Positions 1 through 13,525 are shown, counted from the stretch's first letter. The stretch is DNA of 64,000 nt from Myxococcales bacterium (GCA_020633335.1 JACKDU010000003.1:744001-808000); one strand, 5' to 3'. Program-made: numbers and translations. Notes: generated by a model from the sequence alone, not told the origin.

Positions 1-59
1 CGCTCGACGGGGCGACCTGGGGCCACCTCTGCGGGGCCCTCGAGGCCCTCCCGACCTAG
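1..59 (+). CDS. C-terminal end of an upstream protein (partial)
   Basis: The window opens inside a plus-strand reading frame that reads LDGATWGHLCGALEALPT and stops at TAG 57-59. Codons show the G/C third-position bias of neighbouring genes, so this is probably the last 18 residues of a real gene cut by the window edge. Too little remains to name a family. The next gene on the same strand starts 87 bases later. Confidence 0.4.
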   Translation, partial: LDGATWGHLCGALEALPT

Positions 60-97
60 TAGCCACCCTCGCGCGACCCCCCGCAGCCGGTCGATAG

Positions 98-108
98 GCT
101 GCTACGCT
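98..108 (+). promoter_or_regulatory. possible -10 element ahead of the CcsA/HemX-like gene
   Basis: TACGCT at 103-108, within GGCTGCTACGCT, resembles a sigma-70 -10 box in otherwise GC-rich sequence. No convincing -35 is visible. Transcription would begin near 115 and give a leader of about 30 bases before the ATG at 147. Confidence 0.25.
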
Positions 109-146
109 TGCCCGCCGGGACCTCGTCCGGGCGAGGCCGCTCGTCG

Positions 147-944
147 ATGCTGATCCTCTTCATCCTCGCCGCCCTGACCTACGCGGCCTCGTCGCTCGCC
201 TACGCGGTCGAGCGCGGCGCGTCGTCGGAGCGCGCGCGATGGTGGGCTCGCCTCCTCCTGGCCTTCGCCGGGCTCCTCCACTTCGCGTGGATCGGCGCCC
301 AGAGTGCGGGGGGAGAGCACCCCTTCGGCTCGGTCGCCCGCGTGATCTCGTTCGGCGCGGTGATCACCGTCGGCCTCTTCTTCGCGGTCGCCCGCGGCCG
401 CTCGCTCGCCGGCCTCGGGGCGATCATCGCCCCCCTCGGCCTCATCGGCCTGGTGATCGGCGTCGGCCTCGACGTCGCCGGCGTCGTCCCGCGGATGCCG
501 GCCTCGGCCGGCCTCACCCGCCTCCACATCGGCCTGGCGACCGCCGGCCTCGCGGGCTTCATCCTCGCCGCCGGGGTCGCGGCGGTCTACCTGGCGATGG
601 AGCGCCGCCTCCGGACCCGCCGCTTCAAGCCGAGCCCGGGCGGCGGCGGGGCCTCGCTGAGCGGCCTCGATCGCCTCCATCACCGGGTGATGATGGTGGT
701 GACGCCGATCTTCACCTTGGCGATCGTCACCGGCGTCCTCTGGATCGTCCAGGCGGGCGGCGTCGGCACGCTCCGCGCCCGCTGGTTCGAGCTGGCGATC
801 GGCGGCGTCGCCTGGCTGGCGAGCGTCGCCGTCCTCGGGCTCCGGGCGGCGCTCGGCTTCCGCGGGCGGCGAGCGGCGGTCCTCACCCTCGTCGCCTTCG
901 TCTGCACCCTGGCGATCCTCGCGTACTACGGGGTCCGGCAATGA
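147..944 (+). CDS. ccsA: CcsA/HemX-like cytochrome c assembly family membrane protein
   Basis: A 265-residue polytopic membrane protein with about eight hydrophobic segments. The family architecture (LHIGLATAGLAGF, DRLHHRVMMV near the middle, then three C-terminal segments) matches the cytochrome c assembly protein fold shared by CcsA and HemX. The Trp-rich haem-handling motif expected before the last third is not recognisable: the region reads ARWFELAIGGVAW. Its position directly before hemA, with the last base of GGCA reused in an ATGA overlap, fits HemX, which affects glutamyl-tRNA reductase in Bacillus. I start it at ATG 147; an in-frame TTG at 108 would add 13 non-hydrophobic residues. 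A role in cytochrome c maturation or haem control is inference. Confidence 0.75.
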   Translation: MLILFILAALTYAASSLAYAVERGASSERARWWARLLLAFAGLLHFAWIGAQSAGGEHPFGSVARVISFGAVITVGLFFAVARGRSLAGLGAIIAPLGLIGLVIGVGLDVAGVVPRMPASAGLTRLHIGLATAGLAGFILAAGVAAVYLAMERRLRTRRFKPSPGGGGASLSGLDRLHHRVMMVVTPIFTLAIVTGVLWIVQAGGVGTLRARWFELAIGGVAWLASVAVLGLRAALGFRGRRAAVLTLVAFVCTLAILAYYGVRQ

Positions 945-2314
945 GCGAGCTGGTCGCCGTCGGTCTCAACCACAAGACCGCCCCGGTCGAGCTCCGCGAG
1001 CGCCTGGCGAGCGGCGGCGACGATCTCAACGAGCTCCTCGCCGCGCTCCGCGACGACGCCGGCCTCCAGGAGGCGATGGTCGTGTCGACCTGCAACCGGG
1101 TCGAGATCTACGGGGTCGCGCGCTCGTGGGCGCAGGCCGGCGAGCGGGCGCTGCGGGTGCTGGCCACTCGCCGCGGCGTCGCGGCCGACGAGCTCACCCG
1201 CCACGCCTTCGTCCGCGGCGAGCGCGAGGCGGCGAGCCACATCTTTCGGGTCTCGGCGAGCCTCGAGAGCATGGTCGTCGGCGAGCCGCAGATCCTCGGG
1301 CAGGTGAAGGACGCCTTCGACCTCGCGCGCTCCCACGGGACGGTCGGGCCGATCCTCGATCGCTGCCTCTCGGCCGCCTTCCGCGGGGCCAAGAAGGTCC
1401 GCACCGAGACCGCGATCGCCCGCGGCGCGGCCTCGGTGCCGTCGGTCGCCGTCGACCTCGCGCGCTCGATCTTCGGCGATCTCGGCGAGTGCGCGGCCCT
1501 CCTGGTCGGCGCCGGCGAGATGGCCCAGCAGGCCGGGGTCAACCTCCGCTCGGCCGGGATCGCGTCGATCACCGTGGTCAACCGCAGCGTCGATCGCGGG
1601 CAGGTGTTGGCCGCCGAGCTCGACGCGGCCTTCGTCCCCTGGGAGGGGCTCGCCGAGCAGCTCCAGCGCGCCGACATCGTCATCGCCAGCACCGGCGCTC
1701 AGCGGCCGGTGATCGATCGAGCGCTCCTCCGGCCGGTGATGCGGGCGCGCCGCGGGGCGCCGATCTTCCTGGTCGACATCGCCGTCCCGCGCGACGTCGA
1801 TCCCGACGTCCTCCGCCTCGATCAGGTCTTCCTCTACAACATCGACGATCTCCAGGGGATCGTCGCCGACAACCTGCGCTCGCGCGGGAGCGAGGCCGAG
1901 CGGGCCGGCGCGCTCCTCGAGGGGGAGATCGACGAGTTCCTCGGCTGGCAGCGGACGCGGGCGATCGGCCCGCTGATCCAGCGCCTCAACGAGCGCGCGC
2001 GGACGATCGCCGACGGCGAGCTCGAGCGCCTCGGCGGTCGCCTCCGCGATCTCACGCCGGCCCAGCGCAAGGCGGTCGAGTCGCTCGCCCACGGGATCGT
2101 CCGCAAGCTCCTCCACCCGCCGATCACGGCGCTCCGCGGGGCGGCCGGCGGCGATGATCCCTACGCCGCCCGGGCGCTGGCGGAGGCGATCGAGGCGCTC
2201 TTTCAGCTCGAGGGCGACGAGGCCCCGGCGGCGGCGCCCGCCCGGGCGGAGGAGGGCGGCGGCGAGGCGGCGATCCCCGCCCCGGTGCCGGCGACCAGTC
2301 GGACCAGCCGCTAG
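941..2314 (+). CDS. hemA: glutamyl-tRNA reductase
   Basis: Reduces glutamyl-tRNA(Glu) to glutamate-1-semialdehyde with NADPH, the first committed step of C5 haem synthesis in the cytoplasm. The 457-residue product starts MSELVAVGLNHKTAPVELRE and carries the catalytic Cys51 in VVSTCNRVEIYG. The NADPH-binding segment LLVGAGEMAQQAG lies near residue 190 and the dimerisation domain follows. Start ATG 941 overlaps the stop of the preceding gene by four bases, implying coupled translation. The last 35 residues are Ala/Glu/Pro-rich and lie beyond the usual fold. hemC follows after 68 bases. Confidence 0.96.
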   Translation: MSELVAVGLNHKTAPVELRERLASGGDDLNELLAALRDDAGLQEAMVVSTCNRVEIYGVARSWAQAGERALRVLATRRGVAADELTRHAFVRGEREAASHIFRVSASLESMVVGEPQILGQVKDAFDLARSHGTVGPILDRCLSAAFRGAKKVRTETAIARGAASVPSVAVDLARSIFGDLGECAALLVGAGEMAQQAGVNLRSAGIASITVVNRSVDRGQVLAAELDAAFVPWEGLAEQLQRADIVIASTGAQRPVIDRALLRPVMRARRGAPIFLVDIAVPRDVDPDVLRLDQVFLYNIDDLQGIVADNLRSRGSEAERAGALLEGEIDEFLGWQRTRAIGPLIQRLNERARTIADGELERLGGRLRDLTPAQRKAVESLAHGIVRKLLHPPITALRGAAGGDDPYAARALAEAIEALFQLEGDEAPAAAPARAEEGGGEAAIPAPVPATSRTSR

Positions 2315-2382
2315 CGCCGCGCGTCGATCGGTCGGCGATCTCAGGCTGGTCGACGGGCGATGAGTCGGGCATCGTCGGCCCC

Positions 2383-3348
2383 ATGGCGACCCCCGACGAT
2401 CTCGATCTCCGCGCCCCGCTCCGGATCGGCACCCGCGGCTCCGAGCTCGCGCTCTGGCAGGCCCACCACGTCCGCGATCGCCTCCGCGAGCGCTGGGGCG
2501 AGGCGCTGCCGATCGAGCTGGTGATCATCACCACCGAGGGCGATCGGATCCAGGATCGTCCGCTCTATCAGATCGGCGGCAAGGGGCTCTTCGTCAACGC
2601 GATCGAGGAGGCGATGCTCGCCGGGTCGATCGACCTCGCGGTCCACAGCATGAAGGACCTCCCGGGCCACCTCGCCGACGGCCTCTGCCTCGCCTGCACC
2701 CCGCCGCGCGAGGATCCGCGGGACGCCCTCATCGTCCGCGAGGACTGGACCGAGACCCGGACCTTGACCTCGCTGCCCGCGGGCGCGCGCGTCGGGACCA
2801 CCAGCCTGCGACGGGCCGCGCTGGTCCGCCGCCTCCACGGCGGCGCCGAGATCCTGCCGCTCCGCGGCAACGTGCCGACCCGGCTCCAGCGCCTCGCCGA
2901 GGGGAAGTTCGACGCGATCATCCTCGCCGCCGCCGGCCTCCGCCGCCTCGATCGCCTGCCCGAGGGCGCCGAGCTCCTCGACCCCGAGCTCTTCTGTCCG
3001 GCGGCGGGGCAGGGGATCCTGGCCCTCGAGTGCCGCGAGGACGACGCGCGGACCCGCGCCCTGGTCGCGCCGCTCGGGGATCACGACGCCGCGATCGCGG
3101 CCGCGACCGAGCGCACCTTCCTCGCCCGCCTCGAGGGCGGCTGTCAGGTGCCGATGGGCTGCCACGCCGTCCTCGAGGGCGACGAGGTCGTCGTCCAGGG
3201 GATCGTCGCCGACCCCAGCGGCGCGCCCTTCTTCCGGGCCACCCGCCGCGCACCCGCGACCACGACCGAGGAGGCCGCGGCCCTCGGGCGCGAGCTCGCC
3301 GAGCTCCTCCTCGACCTCGGCGCCGGCGCGGTCCTCGGCCGCGCCTGA
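2383..3348 (+). CDS. hemC: porphobilinogen deaminase (hydroxymethylbilane synthase)
   Basis: Joins four porphobilinogens into hydroxymethylbilane for haem and sirohaem. The 321-residue length is normal. Hallmarks are LRIGTRGSELALWQA at the N-terminus, the GTTSLRRAA arginine segment, LRGNVPTRL, and the cofactor-carrying Cys254 in LEGGCQVPMG. Start ATG 2383 lacks an obvious Shine-Dalgarno. With hemA it forms a hemA-hemC pair; hemD and hemB are not in this window. Confidence 0.96.
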   Translation: MATPDDLDLRAPLRIGTRGSELALWQAHHVRDRLRERWGEALPIELVIITTEGDRIQDRPLYQIGGKGLFVNAIEEAMLAGSIDLAVHSMKDLPGHLADGLCLACTPPREDPRDALIVREDWTETRTLTSLPAGARVGTTSLRRAALVRRLHGGAEILPLRGNVPTRLQRLAEGKFDAIILAAAGLRRLDRLPEGAELLDPELFCPAAGQGILALECREDDARTRALVAPLGDHDAAIAAATERTFLARLEGGCQVPMGCHAVLEGDEVVVQGIVADPSGAPFFRATRRAPATTTEEAAALGRELAELLLDLGAGAVLGRA

Positions 3349-3385
3349 GCCTGCGCGCGAGGTGGCGGCCCGCTCCGGGGTCCCC

Positions 3386-3413
3386 GAGGACATGTCCTCA
3401 TCGACATGTCCGA
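3386..3413. repeat. paired GGACATGTCC palindrome (copy A)
   Basis: Two 9-base arms, 3388-3396 and 3403-3411, are reverse complements around a six-base CTCATC loop. Each arm itself lies in an ACATGT palindrome. A related and longer element, with a loop ending in the same ATC, lies at 33171-33220. It sits between hemC and a probable gene remnant. Function unknown. Confidence 0.6.
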
Positions 3414-3571
3414 GAAGCCACGATGTAGACGACGCGCACTTCCGCGCGGCCTCCGGGACCGGCGCCACCGCCTTCCTCGACGACGCGATGGCGCTCCACC
3501 TCGGCCCGCCGATCCGGGGCTTCTCGCCGGAGTGAGAGCTCGTCGCCGCGGCCCCCTGGATCTTCGCCTGA
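3392..3571 (+). pseudogene. possible decayed coding fragment
   Basis: From ATG 3392 a frame runs 47 codons to TGA 3533-3535, ending HLGPPIRGFSPE. After the TGA the same frame continues ELVAAAPWIFA before a second TGA. The reading FSPE-(stop)-ELVAAAPWIFA looks like one protein segment interrupted by a nonsense codon, with the codon bias of real genes here. I do not recognise a family. A small intact gene of 47 codons, or chance openness in high-GC DNA, are alternatives. Confidence 0.25.
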
Positions 3572-3583
3572 GCGTCGGATCGG

Positions 3584-4054
3584 CTAGTCGACGATCAGGG
3601 TCGAGCGCAGCGGCAGCGCGAAGTCGACCCGCGCGCGCACGCCGGCCGCGAGGGCGACGCTCCGGCGGGTGTCGAGCTCCTGGCGGCTGACCCGGAGGCG
3701 CTCGCTGTCGTAGCGCGCCGGCGTCTGGATCACCCAGATATCGTAGGTCCCCGGCGGGAGGTCGCGGACGGCGTAGAGGCCGTCGGCGTTGGTGAAGGTC
3801 TCGCGGAGCACCTTCGGCTCACAGGCGGCGCACTCGATGACCACCTGGGCGTCCTCGATCGCCGCGGCGCCCTCGACGTCGAGGGTGACGGCGCCCTGGA
3901 TCACGCTCCGCTCGCCGCCGCCGGGGAGCGCCTCGATCCGCACCTGCGGCCCGGCGGCGCCCGGCCGCTCCGGGCCCGCGCAGGCGGTCGTCAGGGCCCC
4001 GAGGCCGACCGTGACGAGGCCGAACGCGACGATCCCCCGGAGCATGGGGGGCAT
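3584..4054 (-). CDS. lipoprotein with carboxypeptidase-regulatory-like domain
   Basis: A 156-residue exported protein. The N-terminus MPPMLRGIVAFGLVTVGLGALTTAC is a type II signal with a lipobox LTTAC, so the mature protein should be lipidated near Cys25. The rest is a single beta-sandwich like the carboxypeptidase regulatory fold, seen in the segment TNADGLYAVRDLPPGTYDIWV with the usual G-x-Y...L-P-P-G-x-Y pattern. A CAAC pair near residue 75 could form a disulfide. It is divergent from the large lipoprotein at 4185. Ligand unknown. Confidence 0.75.
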   Translation of the reverse strand: MPPMLRGIVAFGLVTVGLGALTTACAGPERPGAAGPQVRIEALPGGGERSVIQGAVTLDVEGAAAIEDAQVVIECAACEPKVLRETFTNADGLYAVRDLPPGTYDIWVIQTPARYDSERLRVSRQELDTRRSVALAAGVRARVDFALPLRSTLIVD

Positions 4055-4101
4055 CGTCCCACGACCCGGCGCTCCCGCCCAGGGGGGCCGACTCCGGGGC
4101 T

Positions 4102-4129
4102 GCGGAGCGGGCGATCGCCGGCGCTCCGC
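4102..4129. other. hairpin in a divergent intergenic region
   Basis: GCGGAGCG (4102-4109) pairs with CGCTCCGC (4122-4129) across a short GC-rich loop. It lies between two divergent lipoprotein genes and could be an operator or just secondary structure; there is no T-tract. Confidence 0.3.
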
Positions 4130-4184
4130 CCGTCATTTCACCGAGTGGCCGCCCCGCGTCGCAGGTAGGGTACCTTCGCCTCCG

Positions 4185-7556
<3,372 letters not shown>

Positions 7557-7558
7557 GC

Positions 7559-7564
7559 TATCGT
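7559..7564 (+). promoter_or_regulatory. -10-like TATCGT just ahead of a GTG start
   Basis: TATCGT at 7559-7564 lies seven bases before the GTG at 7572 and right after the upstream stop. This matches the short -10-to-start spacing seen at other genes in the window and suggests a leaderless start, though readthrough from the preceding gene is equally possible. Confidence 0.25.
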
Positions 7565-7571
7565 CGTCCAA

Positions 7572-8225
7572 GTGACGACGAGCCTCGAGCGCTCCGATTC
7601 GCGCGCGCTCGTCGCGGGGGCGCGGCGCTCCTACGCGCTGGCGAAGACGCCAGAGGAGGTGCTGGAGCTCCTCGCGCGGCCGGGCAACCCGCCGGTCCTG
7701 AGCGCGGAGGAGGCGAAGCGGGCGTTGGGGAGCGAGCCCTTCGTGGTCCTCGAGGAGGACGGCAGCTTCACCCTCTACAAGCCCTGGCGTCCGCTGGTCA
7801 CCAGCGGCGAGGGGATCCTGACCCGCGACGTGAGGGTCGGGCCGGCGCTGCGAGGACGCCTGGTGCGGACGGCCCGAGGCGCGCGCCTCGACGTCACGGT
7901 GCGATCCTTCGCGCCGGCGCCCTCGCAGCGGCGCGAGCTCGCGGTCGCGGCGATCGGGCTGGCGATCTTCGCGATCGCGCCGCTGGCGATCGCCGGTCTC
8001 CATCCGTTGGCGATCGCCCTCTCGGCCTTCGTGATCGTCGGCGCGCTCGCGGGCGTCCTCCTCCACGGAAGGCGGCAGCGGGCCGCGGATCTCCGCGGGC
8101 TCTGGGCGATCGTCGAGGGGACCTTCGGGCCGCTCGAGCTCGCGGCCGGCGGCGACGCGCCGCGCCGCCGCGAGGCGCCGGGCGACGCGAGCGACCCTAC
8201 TCAAACGCGAAGTGGATCCCGCTGA
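7572..8225 (+). CDS. hypothetical membrane protein
   Basis: A 217-residue protein of unknown function. Residues 1-115 look globular and cytoplasmic, with PEEVLELLARPGNPPVLS and DGSFTLYKPWRPLV. Two hydrophobic segments lie at about 120-140 and 142-160, followed by an Arg-rich loop HGRRQRAADLRG and a disordered tail. GTG 7572 is the start, 15 bases after the amidohydrolase stop. Its 3' end overlaps the convergent gene at 8197 by 29 bases, so the last residues are written over the neighbour's terminus. Confidence 0.6.
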   Translation: MTTSLERSDSRALVAGARRSYALAKTPEEVLELLARPGNPPVLSAEEAKRALGSEPFVVLEEDGSFTLYKPWRPLVTSGEGILTRDVRVGPALRGRLVRTARGARLDVTVRSFAPAPSQRRELAVAAIGLAIFAIAPLAIAGLHPLAIALSAFVIVGALAGVLLHGRRQRAADLRGLWAIVEGTFGPLELAAGGDAPRRREAPGDASDPTQTRSGSR

Positions 8226-8790
8226 TCAGGGCCATCCGCGCGCTCCCGTCCTTGAGCCAGCGGACGTCCAGGTCGAGCCCCGCGCCCATGTGCACCTTCT
8301 TCTTGAGGTGCCACTCGTAGCCGAGCCCCGCGAGCCCGCCGAGCCCCGGCCGCGAGGCCCGATCGTCGCGTGCGTTCGGCACCCCAGAGTGGGCGCCGAA
8401 GCCCCAGCGGACGTAGGCGCGCTTCCAGGTGTAGACCGTGCCGATCATGTCGATGCCGACGCCCGAGGCCTTCGGGCGATCGAGGTAGATGTCGACGTGC
8501 GGATGGGCGGCGAGCTTGAAGCGCGAGCTGAGCTTGCCGCCGAGGGCGAGCGAGAGGCGCATCTGCGGGACCACGCCGGTCTCGAAGAAGGTCATCGCGG
8601 GTCGCCACGCGAGCTCGCCGTAGAAGCCGGTCTCGAGGGGCCCGGGCTTGCGCACGCGCTTCGGCGGATCGCCGGCGAGCTGGACGTCGGTGGCCATCAT
8701 CGCCTCGCTCGCCTGGGCGCGGGCAGGGGCGAGGGCGGTGAGCGCGAGGAGGCCGGCGAGGGGGAGGAGGCGGGCGGCGTTCGGCGACAT
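8197..8790 (-). CDS. exported outer-membrane beta-barrel-like protein
   Basis: A 197-residue protein starting MSPNAARLLPLAGLLALTAL with a type I signal peptide, probably cleaved after AQA (residues near 27). The mature part alternates short aromatic-rich strands such as GFYGELAWRPAMTFFE, AYVRWGFGAHSG and HMGAGLDLDVRWL, and ends in FAFE, close to the terminal-aromatic signature of outer-membrane barrels. I place the start at 8790 because an upstream ATG at 8829 would put 13 charged residues before the signal. Function unknown. Confidence 0.65.
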   Translation of the reverse strand: MSPNAARLLPLAGLLALTALAPARAQASEAMMATDVQLAGDPPKRVRKPGPLETGFYGELAWRPAMTFFETGVVPQMRLSLALGGKLSSRFKLAAHPHVDIYLDRPKASGVGIDMIGTVYTWKRAYVRWGFGAHSGVPNARDDRASRPGLGGLAGLGYEWHLKKKVHMGAGLDLDVRWLKDGSARMALISGIHFAFE

Positions 8791-8903
8791 GACGCCCCGC
8801 GAACGAGGCCGCCGCGGCCGCTCTTTCACCGTGGCCGGTCGCTCGTCGCGTGAGGGATCGTCGCCGCAGGGGGTGTAAGCCGGCCGCCAGCGGCAGCGTT
8901 GAT

Positions 8904-8923
8904 GCAGGCGGCCCGCCGCCTGC
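8904..8923. terminator. GC-rich hairpin after lnt
   Basis: A perfect inverted repeat with arms 8904-8912 and 8915-8923 lies 27 bases past the lnt stop on the minus strand. No U-tract follows, so it would be a non-canonical or processing hairpin. Confidence 0.35.
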
Positions 8924-8949
8924 GCGTCGACGCGAGATCGAGCGCCCCG

Positions 8950-10686
8950 CTAGCGCGCCTGCTCGCGCCGCCGCGGCGGCCGCAGCCCGAGGATCACCAG
9001 GCCGATGAGCGCCAGCGTGTTGAGCCCCTCGCCGAAGTACGAGTAGGGCGTCCGGTACTCGGGATCGATCATCGGCACCTCGGCGACGAAGCCGACCGGA
9101 TCCTGGAGGCCGTCGACGTCCGGATCGGTGACCTCGGTCTCCAGGATCATCCGCCCGTTGGGATCGACGTAGGCCGAGACCCCGGCGTTGACCGCCCGCA
9201 GGAGCGGCCGCCGGTTCTCGATCGTCCGCAGGACCGCGAGCCCGAGGTGCTGGTACTGCTCCTTGGTCTTCCCGAACCATGAATCATTGGTCAGGTTGAC
9301 GAAGGCCGAGATCCTCTGGTTGGCGATGTCGCGGGCGAAGCGGGGGAGGATGTCCTCGTAGCAGATCAGCGGCCCGAAGCGGTAGTCGCCGACCCCGAGC
9401 GCCTTGGGCTCGTTGCCCGGGTTGATGTACGAGGCCGCCGGGACCATCTCGAGGTACCACTCGGGGTCGACCAGCGGGATGTACTCGCCGAAGGCGAGCG
9501 GGTAGTTCTTGTCGTAGATGTCGCCGACGCTGCCGTCGGCGTTCAACACCATCGCGGTGTTCCAGGGGAAGCGCGAGGTCGTTCGGTCGTCGGTGACGAG
9601 GCCGAAGATGAGCGGCGCCGAGAAGCCCTGGCGGACCCGCCGCGGGTGCTTCTCGGGGAGGTCGCGGGCGTTCTGCCGGGGGATCGCCCGCGAGTAGGGG
9701 TAGGCGGTCTCGCCCCAGAGGATCAGCTCGGCCCCCTGGGACTCGAGGCGCGCCGACTCCCGCTGGAGGCGGCGGAGGATCTCGCCCTTGTAGCGCGGGT
9801 GCGACCACTGGGTGATCCCGAAGTTGCCCTGGACGACGCCGACCTTGACCTTCGGGCTCGCCTCGGCGAGCGCGTCGATCTGGGCCATCCGGATCGCGCC
9901 GTAGGTCGGCGCGCCGATCAGCACCCCGAGGAAGAGCGCGAGCGCCCGCCGATCGACCCGTCGCTCGCGGATCCACGCCTTGAGCGCGCAGTAGAGCCCG
10001 GAGTTGATCGAGAGCATCACCAGGCCGACCGTGCAGACCCCGCCGAGCTCGGCGGTCTGCAGCCAGAGCGGCTGCCAGCACCACATCAGCGCGAGGTAGG
10101 AGGGGAAGACGTGGGGCAGGAGCGCCTCGCCGACGCACCAGGCGAGGGGGGCGATGAAGAGGAGCTCGCGGCCGGTGCGGCGCTGGATCGCCGCGAGGAC
10201 GGCCGCCGGGATCGCCCACTGGAGCCCCTGGAAGGCCGAGAAGAGGAGGTGGAGGCCGAGGGTGGGGAGGGCGTCGAAGCCGGCGAACCGGGTCAGCAGC
10301 TCGGAGATCCAGATGAAGCCCCAGAAGACGGTGACGGTGCCGGCGAGCCAGCCGAACCAGAAGGCCGAGCGCGGCGAGCGGCCGTCGATGAGCCAGAGCC
10401 AGGGGAGCCAGCCGAAGAGGCCGAGCCACCAGAGCGAGGCGTCCGGCGAGCCGAGGACCATGCAGGTCGCGCAGGCGAGGGCGGCGGCGGTCCGGAGGAG
10501 GAGGTCGCGGAGGTCACGTGGCGGCTTCGGTTCCTTGGCCTTGGTCGCCTTTGTGTCTGTCTTTTGGGACAGGTCGTCCTCGGGAGCGCCGGTCGGCGAG
10601 GCGGACGTCTCCGCGGCCTCCACCGCGGCCTCGGCCGCCGCCGACCCCGACTCCGCCGTCGACTCCGCTCGCTCGTCGTCGCCCAT
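8950..10686 (-). CDS. lnt: apolipoprotein N-acyltransferase
   Basis: Adds the third acyl chain to the N-terminal Cys of lipoproteins in the inner membrane, fitting the lipoprotein genes nearby. The 578-residue product has an Ala/Glu-rich cytoplasmic N-terminal extension of about 65 residues, then several membrane segments and a nitrilase domain. The expected triad is present: Glu in LILWGETAYPYS, Lys in YDKNYPLAFGEYIP and Cys in PLICYEDILPRF, plus NLTNDSWFG. The N-terminal extension is longer than usual, so the true start could be a little downstream. aspS ends 15 bases upstream on the same strand. Confidence 0.94.
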   Translation of the reverse strand: MGDDERAESTAESGSAAAEAAVEAAETSASPTGAPEDDLSQKTDTKATKAKEPKPPRDLRDLLLRTAAALACATCMVLGSPDASLWWLGLFGWLPWLWLIDGRSPRSAFWFGWLAGTVTVFWGFIWISELLTRFAGFDALPTLGLHLLFSAFQGLQWAIPAAVLAAIQRRTGRELLFIAPLAWCVGEALLPHVFPSYLALMWCWQPLWLQTAELGGVCTVGLVMLSINSGLYCALKAWIRERRVDRRALALFLGVLIGAPTYGAIRMAQIDALAEASPKVKVGVVQGNFGITQWSHPRYKGEILRRLQRESARLESQGAELILWGETAYPYSRAIPRQNARDLPEKHPRRVRQGFSAPLIFGLVTDDRTTSRFPWNTAMVLNADGSVGDIYDKNYPLAFGEYIPLVDPEWYLEMVPAASYINPGNEPKALGVGDYRFGPLICYEDILPRFARDIANQRISAFVNLTNDSWFGKTKEQYQHLGLAVLRTIENRRPLLRAVNAGVSAYVDPNGRMILETEVTDPDVDGLQDPVGFVAEVPMIDPEYRTPYSYFGEGLNTLALIGLVILGLRPPRRREQAR

Positions 10687-10701
10687 CGATCCCGCGCTCC
10701 C

Positions 10702-12501
<1,800 letters not shown>

Positions 12502-12509
12502 GGCGCAGG

Positions 12510-12515
12510 AATGTA
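12510..12515 (-). promoter_or_regulatory. -10 element of aspS
   Basis: TACATT on the minus strand (12515 to 12510) ends eight bases before the aspS ATG. No clear -35 is visible. With normal sigma-70 geometry the transcript would begin at or next to the ATG. Confidence 0.4.
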
Positions 12516-12545
12516 GTCGAAAACCGGCCCGGGCGCCCCCTCTTG

Positions 12546-12557
12546 TGTGTGCTACAA
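12546..12557 (+). promoter_or_regulatory. extended -10-like element TGTGCTACAAC
   Basis: TGTGCTACAAC followed by CCCCGC resembles the TGTGATAA elements ahead of ribE and rimP. It would drive the metallophosphoesterase at 12656 and is back to back with the aspS promoter. Confidence 0.3.
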
Positions 12558-12655
12558 CATCCCCGCCCAAGTCCCCCCGGCGACCCGCCAGGATGGCCAG
12601 AACCGGCGACGGGGGGCGGATGCGCTGCACGCGCGGGATCCCCGAAGAGCGACCG

Positions 12656-13525
12656 ATGGCCCTCCGTTTCGTCCACTGCTCGGATATCCACCTCCTCGAT
12701 CTCGAGGGGGTCGGCGCCCACCGCTTCTTTAACAAGCGGGCGACCGGCGCGGTCAACCTCGCCCTCCACCGCCGCAAGGCCTACGCCGGTCACCTCTTCG
12801 ATCGGATCGTCGAGAACGCGATCGAGCTCAAGGCCGATCGCCTGGTGGTCACCGGCGACCTCACCAACCTCGCCCTCGAGGCCGAGTTTGAGCTGGTCCG
12901 CCGAAAGTTCGGCGAGGCCGGGCTGCCGGTGACGGTGATCCCCGGCAACCACGACGCCTACACCCGCGGGGCCGCCCGTGGTCGGCGCTTCGAGAGCTAC
13001 CTCAGCGCCTTCATGGAGGGCGAGCGCCAGTCGGGGCACGACTACCCCTTCGTCCAGCGCTTCGGCGGGGTCGCGCTCATCGGCCTCTCGACGGCGATCG
13101 CCACCCTGCCGCTCTTCGCCACCGGCCGCCTCGGCGACAGCCAGCTCACCCGCCTCGACGCGATCCTCAAGGAACTCGGCGACGAGCGGGTCGCCCGGGT
13201 CGTGCTTATCCACCACCCGGTGATCCCGGGGGTCGCCAAGGCCCGCCACGATCTCCTCGACCTCGACGCCTTCATGCAGGTGATCGAGCGCCGCGGCGCC
13301 GAGCTGATCCTCCACGGCCACGAGCACGTCCACATCGAGGGCGATCTCCCCGGGCCCGAGGGCGCGGCGGTGGTCCACGGGATCGCGGCCGGCACCGCGC
13401 TCTCGCAGAAGCCCGGCCGCCACGGCGCCTTCTCGCTCTACACCGTCGCCCCGGGGTCGATCGCCCGCGAGCACTACACCTGGAACGGCGAGGAGTTCGT
13501 CGGCGGCCCGGAGACCACGCACTAG
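12656..13525 (+). CDS. calcineurin-like metallophosphoesterase
   Basis: A 289-residue cytoplasmic two-metal phosphoesterase. All family motifs are present in order: D-x-H in CSDIHL, GDL in VTGDLTN, GNHD in VIPGNHDAY, the lone His pair in VLIHHPVIPG, and GHEHVH. The layout matches class III phosphodiesterases related to CpdA and Rv0805, but the substrate cannot be read from sequence. I start at ATG 12656; an in-frame ATG at 12593 would add a 21-residue Arg/Gly-rich leader without homology. It is followed after two bases by a Bfd-like gene. Confidence 0.85.
   Translation: MALRFVHCSDIHLLDLEGVGAHRFFNKRATGAVNLALHRRKAYAGHLFDRIVENAIELKADRLVVTGDLTNLALEAEFELVRRKFGEAGLPVTVIPGNHDAYTRGAARGRRFESYLSAFMEGERQSGHDYPFVQRFGGVALIGLSTAIATLPLFATGRLGDSQLTRLDAILKELGDERVARVVLIHHPVIPGVAKARHDLLDLDAFMQVIERRGAELILHGHEHVHIEGDLPGPEGAAVVHGIAAGTALSQKPGRHGAFSLYTVAPGSIAREHYTWNGEEFVGGPETTH

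Noticed and set aside
102..941. 279-codon antisense frame under the CcsA/HemX gene, containing HHHHH
   Set aside because: Composition (Asp/Arg/Glu/Gly) is that of an antisense shadow of a high-GC gene; the sense frame has clear membrane segments.
3533..3535. selenocysteine TGA codon
   Set aside because: No SECIS-like structure is evident just downstream and no selenoprotein family matches; decay is simpler.
8212..8853. 213-codon plus-strand frame opposite the barrel-like protein
   Set aside because: Mirror frame without a start site or domain; the minus strand encodes a signal peptide and aromatic strands.
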